64,000 bases of DNA from assembly GCA_017654935.2 (NCBI GenBank), contig CM065690.1, forward strand, positions 15,469,520 through 15,533,519, in the 5' to 3' direction. Below are positions 33,530 through 45,676 of the stretch, one piece after another (position 1 is the first letter of the stretch; every line of letters begins with the position of its first letter). Position numbers and translations under genes: made by a program. The notes below the pieces were generated by a model. That model was not told the DNA's origin. It ran no database searches and saw nothing but the letters and a program-made list of their open reading frames with translations. Origin of the DNA: Phymorhynchus buccinoides. Taxonomy: Eukaryota > Mollusca > Gastropoda > Neogastropoda > Raphitomidae.

Positions 33530-34190
33530 AAAATCTTCAAGCATAAGAGGGAATGTGACACGTGACGTGGGGTGTTCTTATGTTGGAAAATCTTAAGAAA
33601 TCTTCCACATAAGATGGGAATGTGGACAACGTGGACGTGGGTGGTCTTTTTAAATGTTGGAAATCTTAAGAATCTTCCAGGCATAAGGAGGGGCATGTGA
33701 CACGTGACGTGTGGGGTCTTTAATGTTGGAAATCTTAGAATCTTCCAAGCATAAGAGGGGAATTGTGACACGTGACCCCCCCCCGTGGGGGTCTTTTAAT
33801 GTTGGAAATCTTAATAATCTTCCAAGCAATAAGAGGTGAATGTGACCGTGACGTGGGGGGTCGTTAATGTTGAAATCCTTAAAGAAGGAAATCTTATCCT
33901 TCCAAGCATAAGAGGGGAATTGACACTTGACGTGGGTGGGGGGTCTTTAAATGATGTAAAAATGTTGGAATATCTTAAAAGAATCTTCCAAGCATACGAG
34001 GGGAATGTTACAAACGGTGAACGTGGGGGCTTTAATTGTAAATCTTAAGACAATCTTTCCAGCCAAGAAGGGTAAGGTGACACGACGTGACGTGGGGGTC
34101 TTTTAATGTTTGGAAATCTTAAGAAATCTTTCCAAGCATAAGAGGGGAATGTGACACGTGACGTGTGGGGGGGGGTCTTTACTTTATTTA
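33530..34190. repeat. Roughly 65-75-bp minisatellite, about nine degenerate units
   Basis: The unit is GGAAATCTTAAGAATCTTCC, AAGCATAAGAGGGGAATGTG, ACACGTGACGTGGGGGTC, then TTTAATGTT. Many one-base slips occur, consistent with the poor accuracy of this region. Confidence 0.85.
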
Positions 34191-34639
34191 GGGTTGAAGG
34201 TGTAGAGGCTTTGTGGGCGGCACAAAATGAACCTTTTGGCTATTAGTGATTAGTAAAAGCGTCCAATTGAGGTAATTGCTTGGTGCAAGGGGGGGGGGGG
34301 GGGGGTCCTGAAACCCGTGAACCCCCCCTCAGATCCGCCCCCTGCCTAGGGTTTAGGGTTAAGGTCTAAAGGTCTCTGGGGTCTCTTCTGGAGGAGGAGA
34401 ATACAAAGAAAATACGATCAACTAAATTCATCAACCAACTGTTACCTATAGATTGGTTTTTGTTAGAATGCTTTATTATTACACACACAAAAATTAAGAA
34501 AAAGAAGGAATGAAGAAAAGAAAGACGAAATGATGAAGAACAAAGAGTGTGCGGTATGGCCACTTTCATTTTAGATGTAATGGTTTTTCGTTTTTTCGGT
34601 AAAGGTCCAGATGTGCCGACCGACCCACACCCCCCCCCT

Positions 34640-35005
34640 ACATTTTCTCGGTTAATTGTATTTTTTTTTTTTTTCTCCCGTTTTTGCCTTTCTTACCATA
34701 CATAAAGCTGTATTTTATTTAACATTTTTAGCTAATGAACCTTTTTGGAATACTAACCCTAACCCTAACCCTAACCCTACCCTCCCACCCTAGGGGGTAA
34801 TACGAACACCAACGCAAACGAACCACCTGTGACAAATCGCGGTGTACTGCAAGTAACATGGTGTAGTAGGGGTTAGGTTTAGGGTTAGGGTTAGGGTTAG
34901 GGTTTGTATTCGAAAAAGAGAATTAGCTGAAAATGTTCGTAAAATACAGCTTTTTGTATGGTAAGAGGCAAAAACGGAAAAATACAATTAACCGATTTTT
35001 CTATA
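34640..35005. mobile_element. Foldback element with inverted TTAGGG-type repeats
   Basis: Outer arms GGTTAATTGTATTTTT (about 34,640) and AAAAATACAATTAACC (34,978-34,993) pair. CCGTTTTTGCC pairs with GGCAAAAACGG, and ACCATACA with TGTATGGT. Inside are four CCCTAA copies (34,744-34,770) and, facing them, four TTAGGG copies (34,875-34,903). The inner 100 bp is unique. Confidence 0.8.
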
Positions 35006-35099
35006 TATTAAAAAAATAAAAATAAGGGGTGCTCTCCCCTAGTTTTCGTTGATTCTATGCTATGATGTGGCTCTTTCAACTATATAATATTATGTACCC

Positions 35100-35400
35100 A
35101 GATCCATAGAGAGAGAGAGAGAAGAGATGGGAGAGAGAGAGAAGAGGAGAGAGAGAGACAGACAGACAGACACGACAGAAGCGAAGACAGACAGACAACA
35201 GACAGATAGAAAACAAAAAAGAGAGAAAGCGTGAGACAGACACTTACTGTTTGAAATAGTCAGACAGAGAAACAGACAGAGATAAAGAGAGACAGACAAA
35301 CAATATTAATTATGAAAGTTGACACATGAAAACAGACACACTGGACCAAACAGGATAGAGACAACAGACACAGACAAGAAGAGATGGAGAGAGAGATGAG
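35100..35400. repeat. (GA)n and (GACA)n simple repeats
   Basis: GAGAGA and CAGACAGACAGA patches. No gene. Confidence 0.85.
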
Positions 35401-36090
35401 AGAGAGAGGAGAGAGAGAGAGAGTATAGAACGAACGAACGAATCTTTAGTTAGTACAGGGCAATGAGGTATTAAGTATAGCAATACTTTGTGTACAAAAG
35501 AAACACAAAAAGTCATAACACAAACCGAGAGAGGAGAGAGAGAAGAGAGAGAGAGGAGAGTGAGAGAGGACCGAGTGAGAGAACGAACGAACGAAATTTT
35601 TGAGTTATAATAACAAAGGGCAAATGGATACAAGTAATACATACTTATGTTACACCCAGAGAGCGAGATAGAGCGAGATAGGAGAGAGAGAGAATAGAAG
35701 AGAGAACGAACGAATGTGTTAGTTATAGCAGGGTAATGAGTTACGTATACATACTTACCTATGTTAGCACCCAAGAGGAAGAGAGAGGAGGAAGAGGAGA
35801 CGATAGGAGATAGAGAAGAAGAGAAGAGAGAGAGAGAACGACCGAATGTTTTAGTTAGAAAACAGGGCAATAGATAAGTTATCAACTTTGTTACACAAAC
35901 ATCAACACAAATCAAAAACAACACAAACCCCAGATAGAGAGATGAGAGAGAGAGAGGAGATAGAGAGAGGAGAGAGAGAGTAGAACGAACGATTTTTTAG
36001 TTATACAACAGATACAGGGCCTGATATACGTATATACATGAACTTTGTATACTCAGTTACACCCAGAGAGAGGAGGAGGAGAGGGAAGGA
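35400..36090 (-). repeat. Tandem array of the retroposon-tail unit, opposite orientation
   Basis: Four to six units of GAACGAACGAA, TTTAGTTATA, GGGCAATGAG, TACATACTTATGTTACACCC, then (GA)n. These are reverse complements of the units at 29,925-30,380. Confidence 0.75.
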
Positions 36091-36269
36091 GAGATCGTGA
36101 GAGGAGAGATAAGATAGGAGAGAGAGCAGAGAGACACAAACTCAGTAACGATTTCGTTAAAACATATAACTGACTTCAAACTATTCCCCGTGATGTTAAC
36201 CAAATTAACGGGCCGTTGCGACTTCTCGACAATGGATTTCAAATAGTTAACCTTTTTTTTTATATAAAC

Positions 36270-36800
36270 CGTCATGGTTGGAATAATCCTCCATTCCCCG
36301 TGGGGGATTACCGGGGGGGGGGTGGGGGGGGGGGGGGGGGGGGTCCGTTAAAGAAAAAAAAAAAAAAAATAAAAAAATATATAAAGATTGACCCACCAGA
36401 ATATACCGAGACCTTTCTGGAAGTTGTGCTGGGTGCTTGTCAACTTTCCTCTCACTGCCATATCTGCGCACAGCCTGACTGCTTGTGACTACATGGCCAT
36501 TTTCCCTTAGATGCTTTCTATCGTCTACTACCTTTCTGTGACTTAGTGGCCACCATACTCTCCTCCAGCACACTCATCCCTCCATGAATACACCCCCCCA
36601 AAAAAAAATGTCTCACAAATACTTTTTTCTCCTTTGCAGCAATCTCCGAAATCGGGAAATTGTGTCAGGATGTAACGCAGCAGCTGGTGTGCAGACCAGT
36701 GAAAGACGGAAAACCAAACACCTAGAACATACGTATCCTTACGAACATATGAACCCGGTAGATAGGCCTGTTTTGGGGTAATCGAAGACAGGAAGAAGAA
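36270..36800. mobile_element. R1 family copy, noisy
   Basis: TTCTGGAAGTTGTGCTGG, CTTTCTATCGTCTACTACC, CAATCTCCGAAATCGGGAAA and CAGACCAGTGAAAGACGG follow R1 order, ending in GGAAGAAGAAGGAG. It is interrupted by poly-G and poly-A runs. Confidence 0.6.
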
Positions 36801-36889
36801 GGAGAGGACTATCCAGATAGAATCCAGGTATTCCTACTATCCGCCCCCCACCACCCAGCCACGACCTACCACGATACCACCCCCCCACC

Positions 36890-37210
36890 CCAATCAATCA
36901 ATCAATCAAAATTTATTGTCCTTAAATAGATCAATAAAATATTTGTCTGGCATGCACATGCAAACAAACATATAGACATAGAAATAATAAGACGTGCATA
37001 ATATGCAGTAAATATATCGTAGGAAAATGAAATTACAATGCAATATAAAACACTGTGGAAGTACACACAACCCACACACACACTCACACACACACACACA
37101 CACCACAAGCCCACGCCTCAACACACACACACAACACACACACACACACACACACACACGCAGCGCACGTTCGTACGCACCCTCACACTCACACTCCACA
37201 CACGCACACA
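36890..37210 (-). mobile_element. Retroposon 3' tail with (GATT)n end, plus (CA)n
   Basis: On the minus strand it runs through TTTAAGGACAATAAATTTTG and ends in GATTGATTGATTGATT. (CA)n follows at 37,070-37,215. Confidence 0.6.
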
Positions 37211-37501
37211 CCAACACACACAGAACGCGTCCCCTTCCACAACAGTCTCTTAATTCAAAAAATCTACCACCCCTCAACTACGCCTCTTATCCCCCAGTCA
37301 CATGGCACACTACACAAGACTTGTCTATAATTGGGTTTTTTTATTTGATCTAGTCCATGTGTCCTGGTCAAATGGGAACAAAGGGGTTGGGGCCATACAT
37401 GTGTGTGATAGAGAGGCGAAGAGTGGATTGAGAGAGAGAGAGAGAGCTAGATCCGACAAACATCTTTTGCATACAGCTGTTGAAGACGTGGTGGTTGTCA
37501 G

Positions 37502-37702
37502 AGTTGTCGTTGACGCGGGGAGGGTGCGGACTTCAACGGCAGACTGCAGCGTATCCTGTCCAACCGAGCCTACCATCAGCAGCGTGCAGGTGGCTGTTGT
37601 CACAGGTGGCGACTCCCGCTTCGAGCTCGGTGTCGTGTGACAAGAACGCTGACTGAGTTTCCAGCCGTCAAGGGCACACCGTACCGACTGTGCCTACGAC
37701 AG
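37502..37702 (+). pseudogene. Gene B GDFN exon, broken
   Basis: It sits between TTGTCAG and CGACAG/GTGACTG, the same boundaries as the gene A exon. It contains GADFNGRLQRILSNRAYHQQ (paralogous to GDFNADCRYLSNRAYQHSQ), a DSRFEL-like stretch and a final TDCAYDR, but in different frames, with an in-frame TGA right after the acceptor. It is about 200 bp against 158 bp. The insertions could be genuine pseudogene lesions or errors in unpolished sequence. Confidence 0.65.
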
Positions 37703-38640
37703 GTGACTGAGGACTATCAGTTGATAACCGTTTTGTTTTTTTGGTCTGAAAAAAACTGTGTTCTTGAGATGTTCCCCTCTTCGACCCGGGAATTTTTAAC
37801 CGGTTTTTTCCACCTCCCTGCCTTCCTTTTCGTCCCCTCTTCGAACCGGTTTTGTTTTTACCAGTTCTGTAGGTAGCCTACTCGCATCACTAGGTTCACC
37901 TATTGCAAACACATATTTATTTGTTTATTGGGTCAGACTATTCACACGACACATGCAACGACAAAAAGAGGGGTTGGAATAGTAATGCAAACACATATTT
38001 ATTGGTCAGAATATTCACAGTACACACAGCTACGCTCACGTCATACACTAAAGAAACTTATGACTTATGACACATTTATCTCACGCACACACAAACAAAC
38101 ACACACACTCAAGCTCAAGACTTTCTATTCAAAGTCAAAAGGCCATATACGTTCAGTCCACTCGACACAAACTAGAAACAGCTAGTTGCTTTGTTTGCAA
38201 ACAAACAATCAACCCACAATTCCGCGCTAGGGAGAAATCAGCGTGGGGTGTTTTTTGGTCGTGAAAAGAATGTGTGTTATTCGTGAAACACATGTGTTAC
38301 TATTCAGTTTGGCAGTTAAAGCAAATAAAGAGAACCCGGTTACCAGCAAACATCGAACAGGTGATTTATCTGTGACACTGAGACGGACCGGTTATTAGCA
38401 CCGCGAAGGGGTTTTTCGGTTCACATGACGACCGGTTCGGTTCAAACCTCTTCATTTCGAACCGCAAAGACCTCTATGACTGACCATGGGTGCATGCATC
38501 CATTCCACTCCCCTCTGGCCGAGAGAGAGTGGAGGTGGAGTGGGTGTACTACCCTGGGTGGGTTGGGTGTACTACTACTAAAAAAAAGGGTTGTACTTAA
38601 CTAACCCCTGAGCAAAAGCCTCTCGATTCCGGAAAGCGGC
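37703..38640. other. Gene B intron or flank, no exon found
   Basis: Contains a short duplication (GCAAACACATATTTATT at about 37,907 and 37,987) and a segment with repeated CCGGTT motifs (38,335-38,440). The next expected exon (FVATG-like) is not seen before the gap. Confidence 0.5.
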
Positions 38641-38659
38641 GATAGAATGGGGGTAAAAG

Positions 38660-38777
38660 AAAGTGGGGGGGGGGGGGGGGGGAGGAAAAAGGGGGAAGAG
38701 GGGAAAAAAAAAAAGAGGGGGGGGGGAAAAGAGGAAGAGAAGAGGGGGGGGGGGAGGGAAGAAAAAAAAAAAAAAAG
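38660..38777. repeat. Poly-G/poly-A contig end
   Basis: Runs of G and A directly before the N gap, typical of where an assembly stops. Confidence 0.85.
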
Positions 38778-39277
38778 NNNNNNNNNNNNNNNNNNNNNNN
38801 NNNNNNNNNNNNNNNNNNNNNNNNNNNNNNNNNNNNNNNNNNNNNNNNNNNNNNNNNNNNNNNNNNNNNNNNNNNNNNNNNNNNNNNNNNNNNNNNNNNN
38901 NNNNNNNNNNNNNNNNNNNNNNNNNNNNNNNNNNNNNNNNNNNNNNNNNNNNNNNNNNNNNNNNNNNNNNNNNNNNNNNNNNNNNNNNNNNNNNNNNNNN
39001 NNNNNNNNNNNNNNNNNNNNNNNNNNNNNNNNNNNNNNNNNNNNNNNNNNNNNNNNNNNNNNNNNNNNNNNNNNNNNNNNNNNNNNNNNNNNNNNNNNNN
39101 NNNNNNNNNNNNNNNNNNNNNNNNNNNNNNNNNNNNNNNNNNNNNNNNNNNNNNNNNNNNNNNNNNNNNNNNNNNNNNNNNNNNNNNNNNNNNNNNNNNN
39201 NNNNNNNNNNNNNNNNNNNNNNNNNNNNNNNNNNNNNNNNNNNNNNNNNNNNNNNNNNNNNNNNNNNNNNNNNNNNN
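38778..39277. other. Assembly gap, exactly 500 N
   Basis: A round-number run of N, the convention for a scaffolded join of unknown size. It separates the two inverted copies. Confidence 0.99.
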
Positions 39278-39346
39278 CCTCCGCCATCACACGGTCCAGG
39301 GCTGTCTTGTGGATGACCTCTTACAATGGTGGCCACGTCAAACCGA
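39278..39346 (-). pseudogene. Mirror copy of the gene B candidate segment, frameshifted
   Basis: Reverse complement of 27,048-27,116 with several single-base deletions. The frame here reads DVATIVRGHPQDSPGP. It marks the innermost point to which the right arm matches the left. Confidence 0.4.
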
Positions 39347-39357
39347 ACCAGAATCTG

Positions 39358-39670
<313 letters not shown>

Positions 39671-39791
39671 AAGCAGACGTTTAACCAAATAGGCCACAGC
39701 CCCTTCTGATGGAGTTACAAAACATCATGAATACAAAAGACAATAAACAATAGATACATAGAGAGAGAGCGGACGAAAGGAAACATCGTAC

Positions 39792-39839
39792 CTTGTTGTT
39801 CCCGATGAAGATGAAGATAGCGTTTGACAGACTAAACAC
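39792..39839 (-). CDS. Gene B' candidate exon 2 (mirror)
   Basis: Same 48 bp, splice sites and translation (VFSLSNAIFIFIGNNK) as 26,512-26,559. Conservation in an otherwise polished arm argues that the missing QE pair is real, if this is an exon at all. Confidence 0.4.
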
Positions 39840-39899
39840 CTGAACATTGAAATCTGTATATCTCAAGGATGAACATTTTAGGCGAAGCCTATTCTTCAA

Positions 39900-40190
<291 letters not shown>

Positions 40191-40332
40191 ATTTTTAATG
40201 CCAATAGCAAAACTGACATAATGACATGGGGGGTGTAGGCCTACATCACATTTCCTGGGGAAGAAACCCCAAACCAAAGTAATAAAACATGAACAAAATG
40301 GTACTTCATGCAACATAACAACTTATGTATGC

Positions 40333-40336
<4 letters not shown>

Positions 40337-40412
<76 letters not shown>
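40337..40412. repeat. (GA)n microsatellite
   Basis: Pure GA. The left-arm equivalent, at about 25,411 onward, is heavily corrupted. Confidence 0.95.
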
Positions 40413-40415
<3 letters not shown>

Positions 40416-40520
40416 CCAGTTATTCACGAATCTATTCCTAGGCACTTGTTAACTATATATATAGTAATATAGTAAAAGAATAGAAGACAAAAGGAAACTA
40501 TCCGTATTATCACTCTTATA

Positions 40521-40700
40521 CACGTGGCGGTACCATAGCCGATGAGGTTTAATCTACACCTATCTATATTGTTTTAAAAAATCGGGACTTTACTGGTGTT
40601 GCACTGCCTCCGGGCATTGCTTCCAGTATAGTTCCCACCATCTTTATATCTACTAATGTCCCATATATGTGTCTGTTCCAGACCGAGAGGACGTAAAACA
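40521..40700 (+). repeat. Inverted-repeat arm (mirror of 25,119-25,308)
   Basis: GTGGCGGTACCATAGCCGAT to GAGAGGACGTAAAACACC. It pairs with 41,811-41,998. No LINE lies at its inner edge, so this is the empty allele. Confidence 0.8.
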
Positions 40701-40744
40701 CCATTTTTCATTCGAGAAACTTCGTACCTTGTTGTCAGTCCTAG

Positions 40745-41010
40745 CGCTTGACAGGGAGAGAGCACTATGCAATACAAAATGGGCAGCGATTTAATTCTCC
40801 CCAAAAATAGATGCTTTTGACAAAAAAACAGATGCTTGTGGCAAAAGAAAAGACCATCTAACCCTAACCCTATCCCTAACCACGGAAAGAACCAAGAAAT
40901 AGAGCAGGAGGTGTAAATCTACATATTTGCCGATAAATCGATGTACAAAGCCATGCACTTATACTTTTTTTTGCTGGAACCATTCCTTTTTTTGGTTGAT
41001 AAATTTTAAG
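40745..41010. other. Right-arm-only segment with telomere-like motif
   Basis: No counterpart near 24,180 on the left arm. It contains CTAACCCTAACCCTATCCCT (40,859-40,878) and a stretch similar to 2,860-2,990 and 59,270-59,390 (ACGGAAAGAACCAAG and GTGTAAATCTACAT). Probably an inserted dispersed repeat. Confidence 0.55.
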
Positions 41011-41121
41011 TCTACAAAATGTAGCTAAACGCAAACCATACTAAGATTTGAAGGTGGTGGTAAGGTAGTTAGGAAAGAGAGACAAAGAGAGAGGGAGAGA
41101 CAGAAAGAGAAACAGAGGGCG

Positions 41122-41381
<260 letters not shown>

Positions 41382-41475
41382 GTATAATTCTCTCCACTGT
41401 TTTTCGTACACTCTAGCCAATTACAAAGTACCTAATTACTGTAAGAGTAACCGACGCAACAAAATAATATGACAC

Positions 41476-41616
41476 CTGAGCGATTTTTCTGATCATTGCA
41501 GGGTGCTCCGTTTTGCGATCTGACAGACGCTGGATATTGAACGCTCCAATCGTCAGCCTGGCCTCGGTCACGTGACTTATAACCAAAATGCAAAGCAGGG
41601 CACGCAGCGTCGCCAT
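41476..41616 (-). CDS. DNase I-like gene B', first coding exon (mirror)
   Basis: ATG at 41,616 to donor CAG/GTGTCA. It encodes MATLRALLCILVISHVTEA as a signal peptide, then RLTIGAFNIQRLSD and on to RKIAQ, 47 codons, phase 0. The mature part is identical to 23,544-23,684, and only two hydrophobic signal-peptide residues differ (Phe to Leu). This is what one expects of two alleles. The gene points toward the gap and its body is missing beyond 39,278. Confidence 0.85.
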
Positions 41617-41810
41617 CTTGTTGGTCTTCTGTGACAAAAGTTCAATAAAATTGGTTTTCAAACCCCTGAACATAAGTTATGATATTCAAATGGGGGGGGG
41701 GGGGGGGGGGGGGGGGTGTAAGTGGACAAGTTTGTCCCTCTCTTTGTGGAGGTGATGGAGGAAGGATATAGGGTCAGGGAATAGAAATGAATATGGGCAA
41801 TGAAAATGAT

Positions 41811-41998
41811 GTTTTACGTCCTCTCGGTCACAGACACATATGGGACATTTGTAAATACAAAGATGGTGGGAACAATACTGGCTGCAATGCCCGGAGGCAG
41901 TGCAACACCAGTAAAGTCCCGAGTTTTTAACAATATAGATAGGTGTAGCGGTAACCACGCCTCGGTTAAACCTCATCGGCTATGGTACCGCCACATTG
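41811..41998 (-). repeat. Inverted-repeat arm (mirror of 23,149-23,345)
   Basis: ACGTCCTCTCGGTCACAGAC to CATCGGCTATGGTACCGCCA. It is followed by a separate small palindrome, CTGTTTAATAATGATTAAAC, at about 41,999-42,018. Confidence 0.8.
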
Positions 41999-42289
41999 TC
42001 TGTTTAATAATGATTAAACAGTTGATGTGGGCAATGGATGAATAAGGAACTATATAGGCCTACGTTTAGAGGGATCAACAGCTATGGCTTTTAGTTGAAC
42101 AGAGAGGCCACCTAGAAATTGAAAAAAAGACCAAGCTCATCGATTAGACTTAATGAACAAAACAAAGCAAAGGAAACTAACTGTCATCACAAACATCACA
42201 GCCTTTGCTAACATGCGCTTGAATAATGAACGCTGAACAGAGGTTTGTCCTGAAATGGCGACCCATGCAGACAATTTCCAGTCTGCTAA

Positions 42290-42720
42290 AAAAGACACGA
42301 TCCTTTCATTCCCGGGCTGTGGGGATACTGGGGGATCTTTCAGTACATATATAGTTCCCCAACCTTCTGGAAGTTATGTCCCATATGATCTCCTAAGATC
42401 GGGAGGACGTAAAACATAAATCTCTTCTAGAAGTTCTGCGTTAGCAACCTCCTCTAATCACCATCATTCTTTGATTCAGGTGTTTTTCGTTTTTTTGTCA
42501 TCTACTAGGCCTACAGGTGGGGTTTTTTCTGCCTTACTAGCCCATTCTCCTGCCCTGTTTCCAACAACAACAACAAAAAATCGTCCGCATAATTTTCTCC
42601 AAAACCAGAGTGTGTCGGCTGAACGCAGCGAGGAGACCAGTGAAAACTGAAAAGCGAATCGACACACGTATACCTCACCCATTATGGCCGTATGGCATGG
42701 GACCGCAGAAGAAAAAGGCC
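42290..42720. mobile_element. R1 family copy (mirror)
   Basis: Reverse complement of 22,395-22,870: CATTCCCGGGCTGTGGGGAT, CATTCTCCTGCCCTG, GAGACCAGTGAAAACTGAAA and CATTATGGCCGTATGGCATG in order. Confidence 0.65.
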
Positions 42721-43299
42721 CTTTTATTATCTTAGCGAGTCGCTATGTTACTATGGCAAGACATACTTATGCCGCAACCTGATTAACTGAATCATATCAA
42801 CTTTAAAAAAACAACCCAGCCCATTTAGATTGGCATTTACCAGTGAAACAACGTCTTTCTACACGACAGCCACAGACAAGGGCAGTATATATACTCTACG
42901 AGCAAAACAAAAAAAGCGCGAACAATAAAACGGAAAATCACGGAAACTAAAACAGCTGCTTCCAGCCTTAGTACGCTGTGCACTGAAATGACCTAGTGAA
43001 TGGGATAAAAAAAAAAGAGAGCAATATTCTACTGATAACAGCACATAAAGTAGGCTACGTATCACGGTCGTAGGTCTCTCTCATTCCTGCTTATGTTTTA
43101 TTATTTTTATTCTTCGTAATCACTAAGACACGTAAAAGAAGCATGCACAAAAAAACGGATTATTTGCTTACACTTTTAAAGAAAGGGCTTTGGGCTAAGA
43201 TGATCATGACAAGGCGGAGACAGGGGATTGAAAAAGCAGAGACAGAGAGAGATAGAGATACAGACACAGTTAAAGACACGCATACACGCACATATGGAG

Positions 43300-43310
43300 A
43301 GAGAGAGAAC

Positions 43311-43398
<88 letters not shown>

Positions 43399-43525
43399 AG
43401 CTTGCCAGTCAGTTAGACAGACATGGACACGCAGAACGATACAACAGAATAGGCATGCAAAGGGATTCAAATTTCCCCAAACGAAGCACCCGATACCCAG
43501 TCCTCACCCTCTGTCCCCCTTTGAC

Positions 43526-43608
<83 letters not shown>
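43300..43608. repeat. (GA)n and (CT)n tracts (mirror)
   Basis: (GA)n at 43,313-43,396 and (CT)n at 43,527-43,608. Mirror of 21,416-21,815 with different lengths. Confidence 0.9.
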
Positions 43609-43612
<4 letters not shown>

Positions 43613-44798
43613 TAAGCTTGAATAAAGGTTGGATTGAAATGTATAGGAAAGGTAAGAAAGGGCGTAATTGATATTATTAGAACAAAGAAAAAACTAAAAT
43701 CGATGGATATAAAATTATTTTGGAAGCTTTTTGATACGCAGATACAGCCAATGTTGATGTATGCATCCGAGGTCTGGGGTTCGTTAAATAATATACATAT
43801 GGAGAAAGTCCACACATATGCAATCAAACGTATCATGCATGTTCCAATACATACATCTAATAAAATGGTCTATGGGGAATGTGGGCGATATCCAATGTTT
43901 ATTTTAGCATATGTGAGATCTATTAAATAGTGGTTGCGATTGATAACTTTACCCCCAGGAAGACTTTGTAATCAGGCCTATAGAATGTTGGTACTGCAGC
44001 ATGAACTAGGTAAACACAACTGGGTCTCTTATGTGCAGAGAATTGGGATGGAAAATGGTTTGGGTATTGTGTGGCTTTGTCAGGGAGCAGGTAATTCTGT
44101 GCAATTTTTATCTGAATTTAAAGACCGATTGATTTGTTCATATAAACAGAACTGGCATGCCAGCATGGATGGAAATTCAACATAATTATGAATGTTTTTT
44201 GTCATTTAAAAGCATTTTTGAAGAAGAAAAGTATTTTATGTTGGTCACTCATAAGTGGCATAGATATAATTTATGTAGATTTAGAACGAGAACTCTTGGT
44301 CTAAATGCCAACAAAAGATGGTTCGAATCATCAGAGAACGGGACATGTAATATGTGCATGGGAGATAATATTGAAGATGAAATACATTTTATATTTGATT
44401 GTCCCATGTACACGCATATCCGAAAAGAATGTGTAATATTTAAACATAGTCTTGCATTGCAGAAATATTTCTTAAAGCAATTTTGTCTTCAGAGGATGGA
44501 AAAATTATTATATCATTAGCTAAGTATATAGCAAAAGCTAGTGATTTCAGGGAAAAAAAAGATCTAATAACTGTTTAGTCAACTAAGCAAGAGGATTTGG
44601 TTTTGATTTCTACCTTGCATATTTAGTTTGTGATAGTCAAAGATATTGAGTTCTATGTATGTATATGCACTAATCATGTGTGGGAAGTGTGTGCTGGTGT
44701 GTGAGTGCGTTGTGTATGAATATATGATTCAAACATTTGGTATCCCCCTTGCCAAGAGGGCTATTGCTAATGGCAATAAAAAAAACCTTGTTCAAACT
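43609..44798 (+). mobile_element. LINE ORF2 remnant (mirror)
   Basis: Same thumb-to-zinc-knuckle pieces as 20,227-21,415, with the same in-frame stop after RSIK and the same frameshift after GNST. The last frame diverges one base earlier here (QKYFLKQFC versus QKYLKAIL), a private indel. The 3' end is GCTAATGGCAATAAA, next to (CT)n. Confidence 0.8.
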
Positions 44799-44799
44799 T

Positions 44800-44889
<90 letters not shown>

Positions 44890-45075
44890 GTCTTCTAATC
44901 TCCCCCGTATTAATAGGACACCTGGGGGAAAATCCACGCTTCGAATCTCCCGACCGGGTCTACCCCCATATCATTAATACTACCTGTTCTCTGTCTCTCT
45001 CTCTCTCTCTCTCTGTGTATCTGTCTGTCTCTCCCTCTTCCTCCCTCTCTCTCTCTCTCCCCCCCTCTCTCTCTC
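44800..45075. repeat. (CT)n tracts (mirror)
   Basis: Mirror of 19,978-20,225. Confidence 0.88.
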
Positions 45076-45359
45076 TAATATTTTAAAATCTCGATAATGT
45101 GACTGGTTTAAACCACTTTATTAGGTACAGAGCACATGAACATACATATATATATATATAGTATAAACTTTATCAGCAACAAGAAGCTGGAAGCTTACAT
45201 CGTGCCCTCATTACAGTTGAAAATGTTCTTTGACGACTGCTAACACATATACATGAATTAGAAACCACCGACAATTGTTGATGTAGGCAACTGAATTAAA
45301 TGAATACTAATGTAAGAAGCTGAAAAAAAGAAAAAAAAGGAAATTTTCCAAGTAAAGCA

Positions 45360-45575
45360 ACGTTAAAGGTGGACCCTGACGGATGAGTTTTTTGCAAGGA
45401 ACACGTCGAGATCACCAGAAAGACAGCCCTTTTCAAGGATCGGAACACTCACTTTGCTCTGGTTTCCTATAAATCAAACCGTCAAAACGGCGATTCCTCC
45501 TTGGCGGAGATGCCGGAGAGAGAAGCCATTTTGGGTTGGGTGGTTCCAATCCTATTGTGGTTGAATGTTTTTTTT
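45360..45575. mobile_element. R2 half element
   Basis: Starts TTAAAGGTGGACCCTGACGG, with one TIR arm only, and then runs into (TG)n at 45,580. The left arm has the complete element here (19,133-19,690), so this arm lost the other half. Confidence 0.7.
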
Positions 45576-45579
45576 CTCC

Positions 45580-45599
45580 ATGCGTGCGTGCGTGCGTGC

Positions 45600-45676
<77 letters not shown>

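Noticed and set aside
34741..34905. True chromosome end or telomere
   Set aside because: Only four hexamers in each direction, facing each other, with unique sequence on both sides.
37038..37353. Thr/His-rich frames
   Set aside because: Translated (CA)n.
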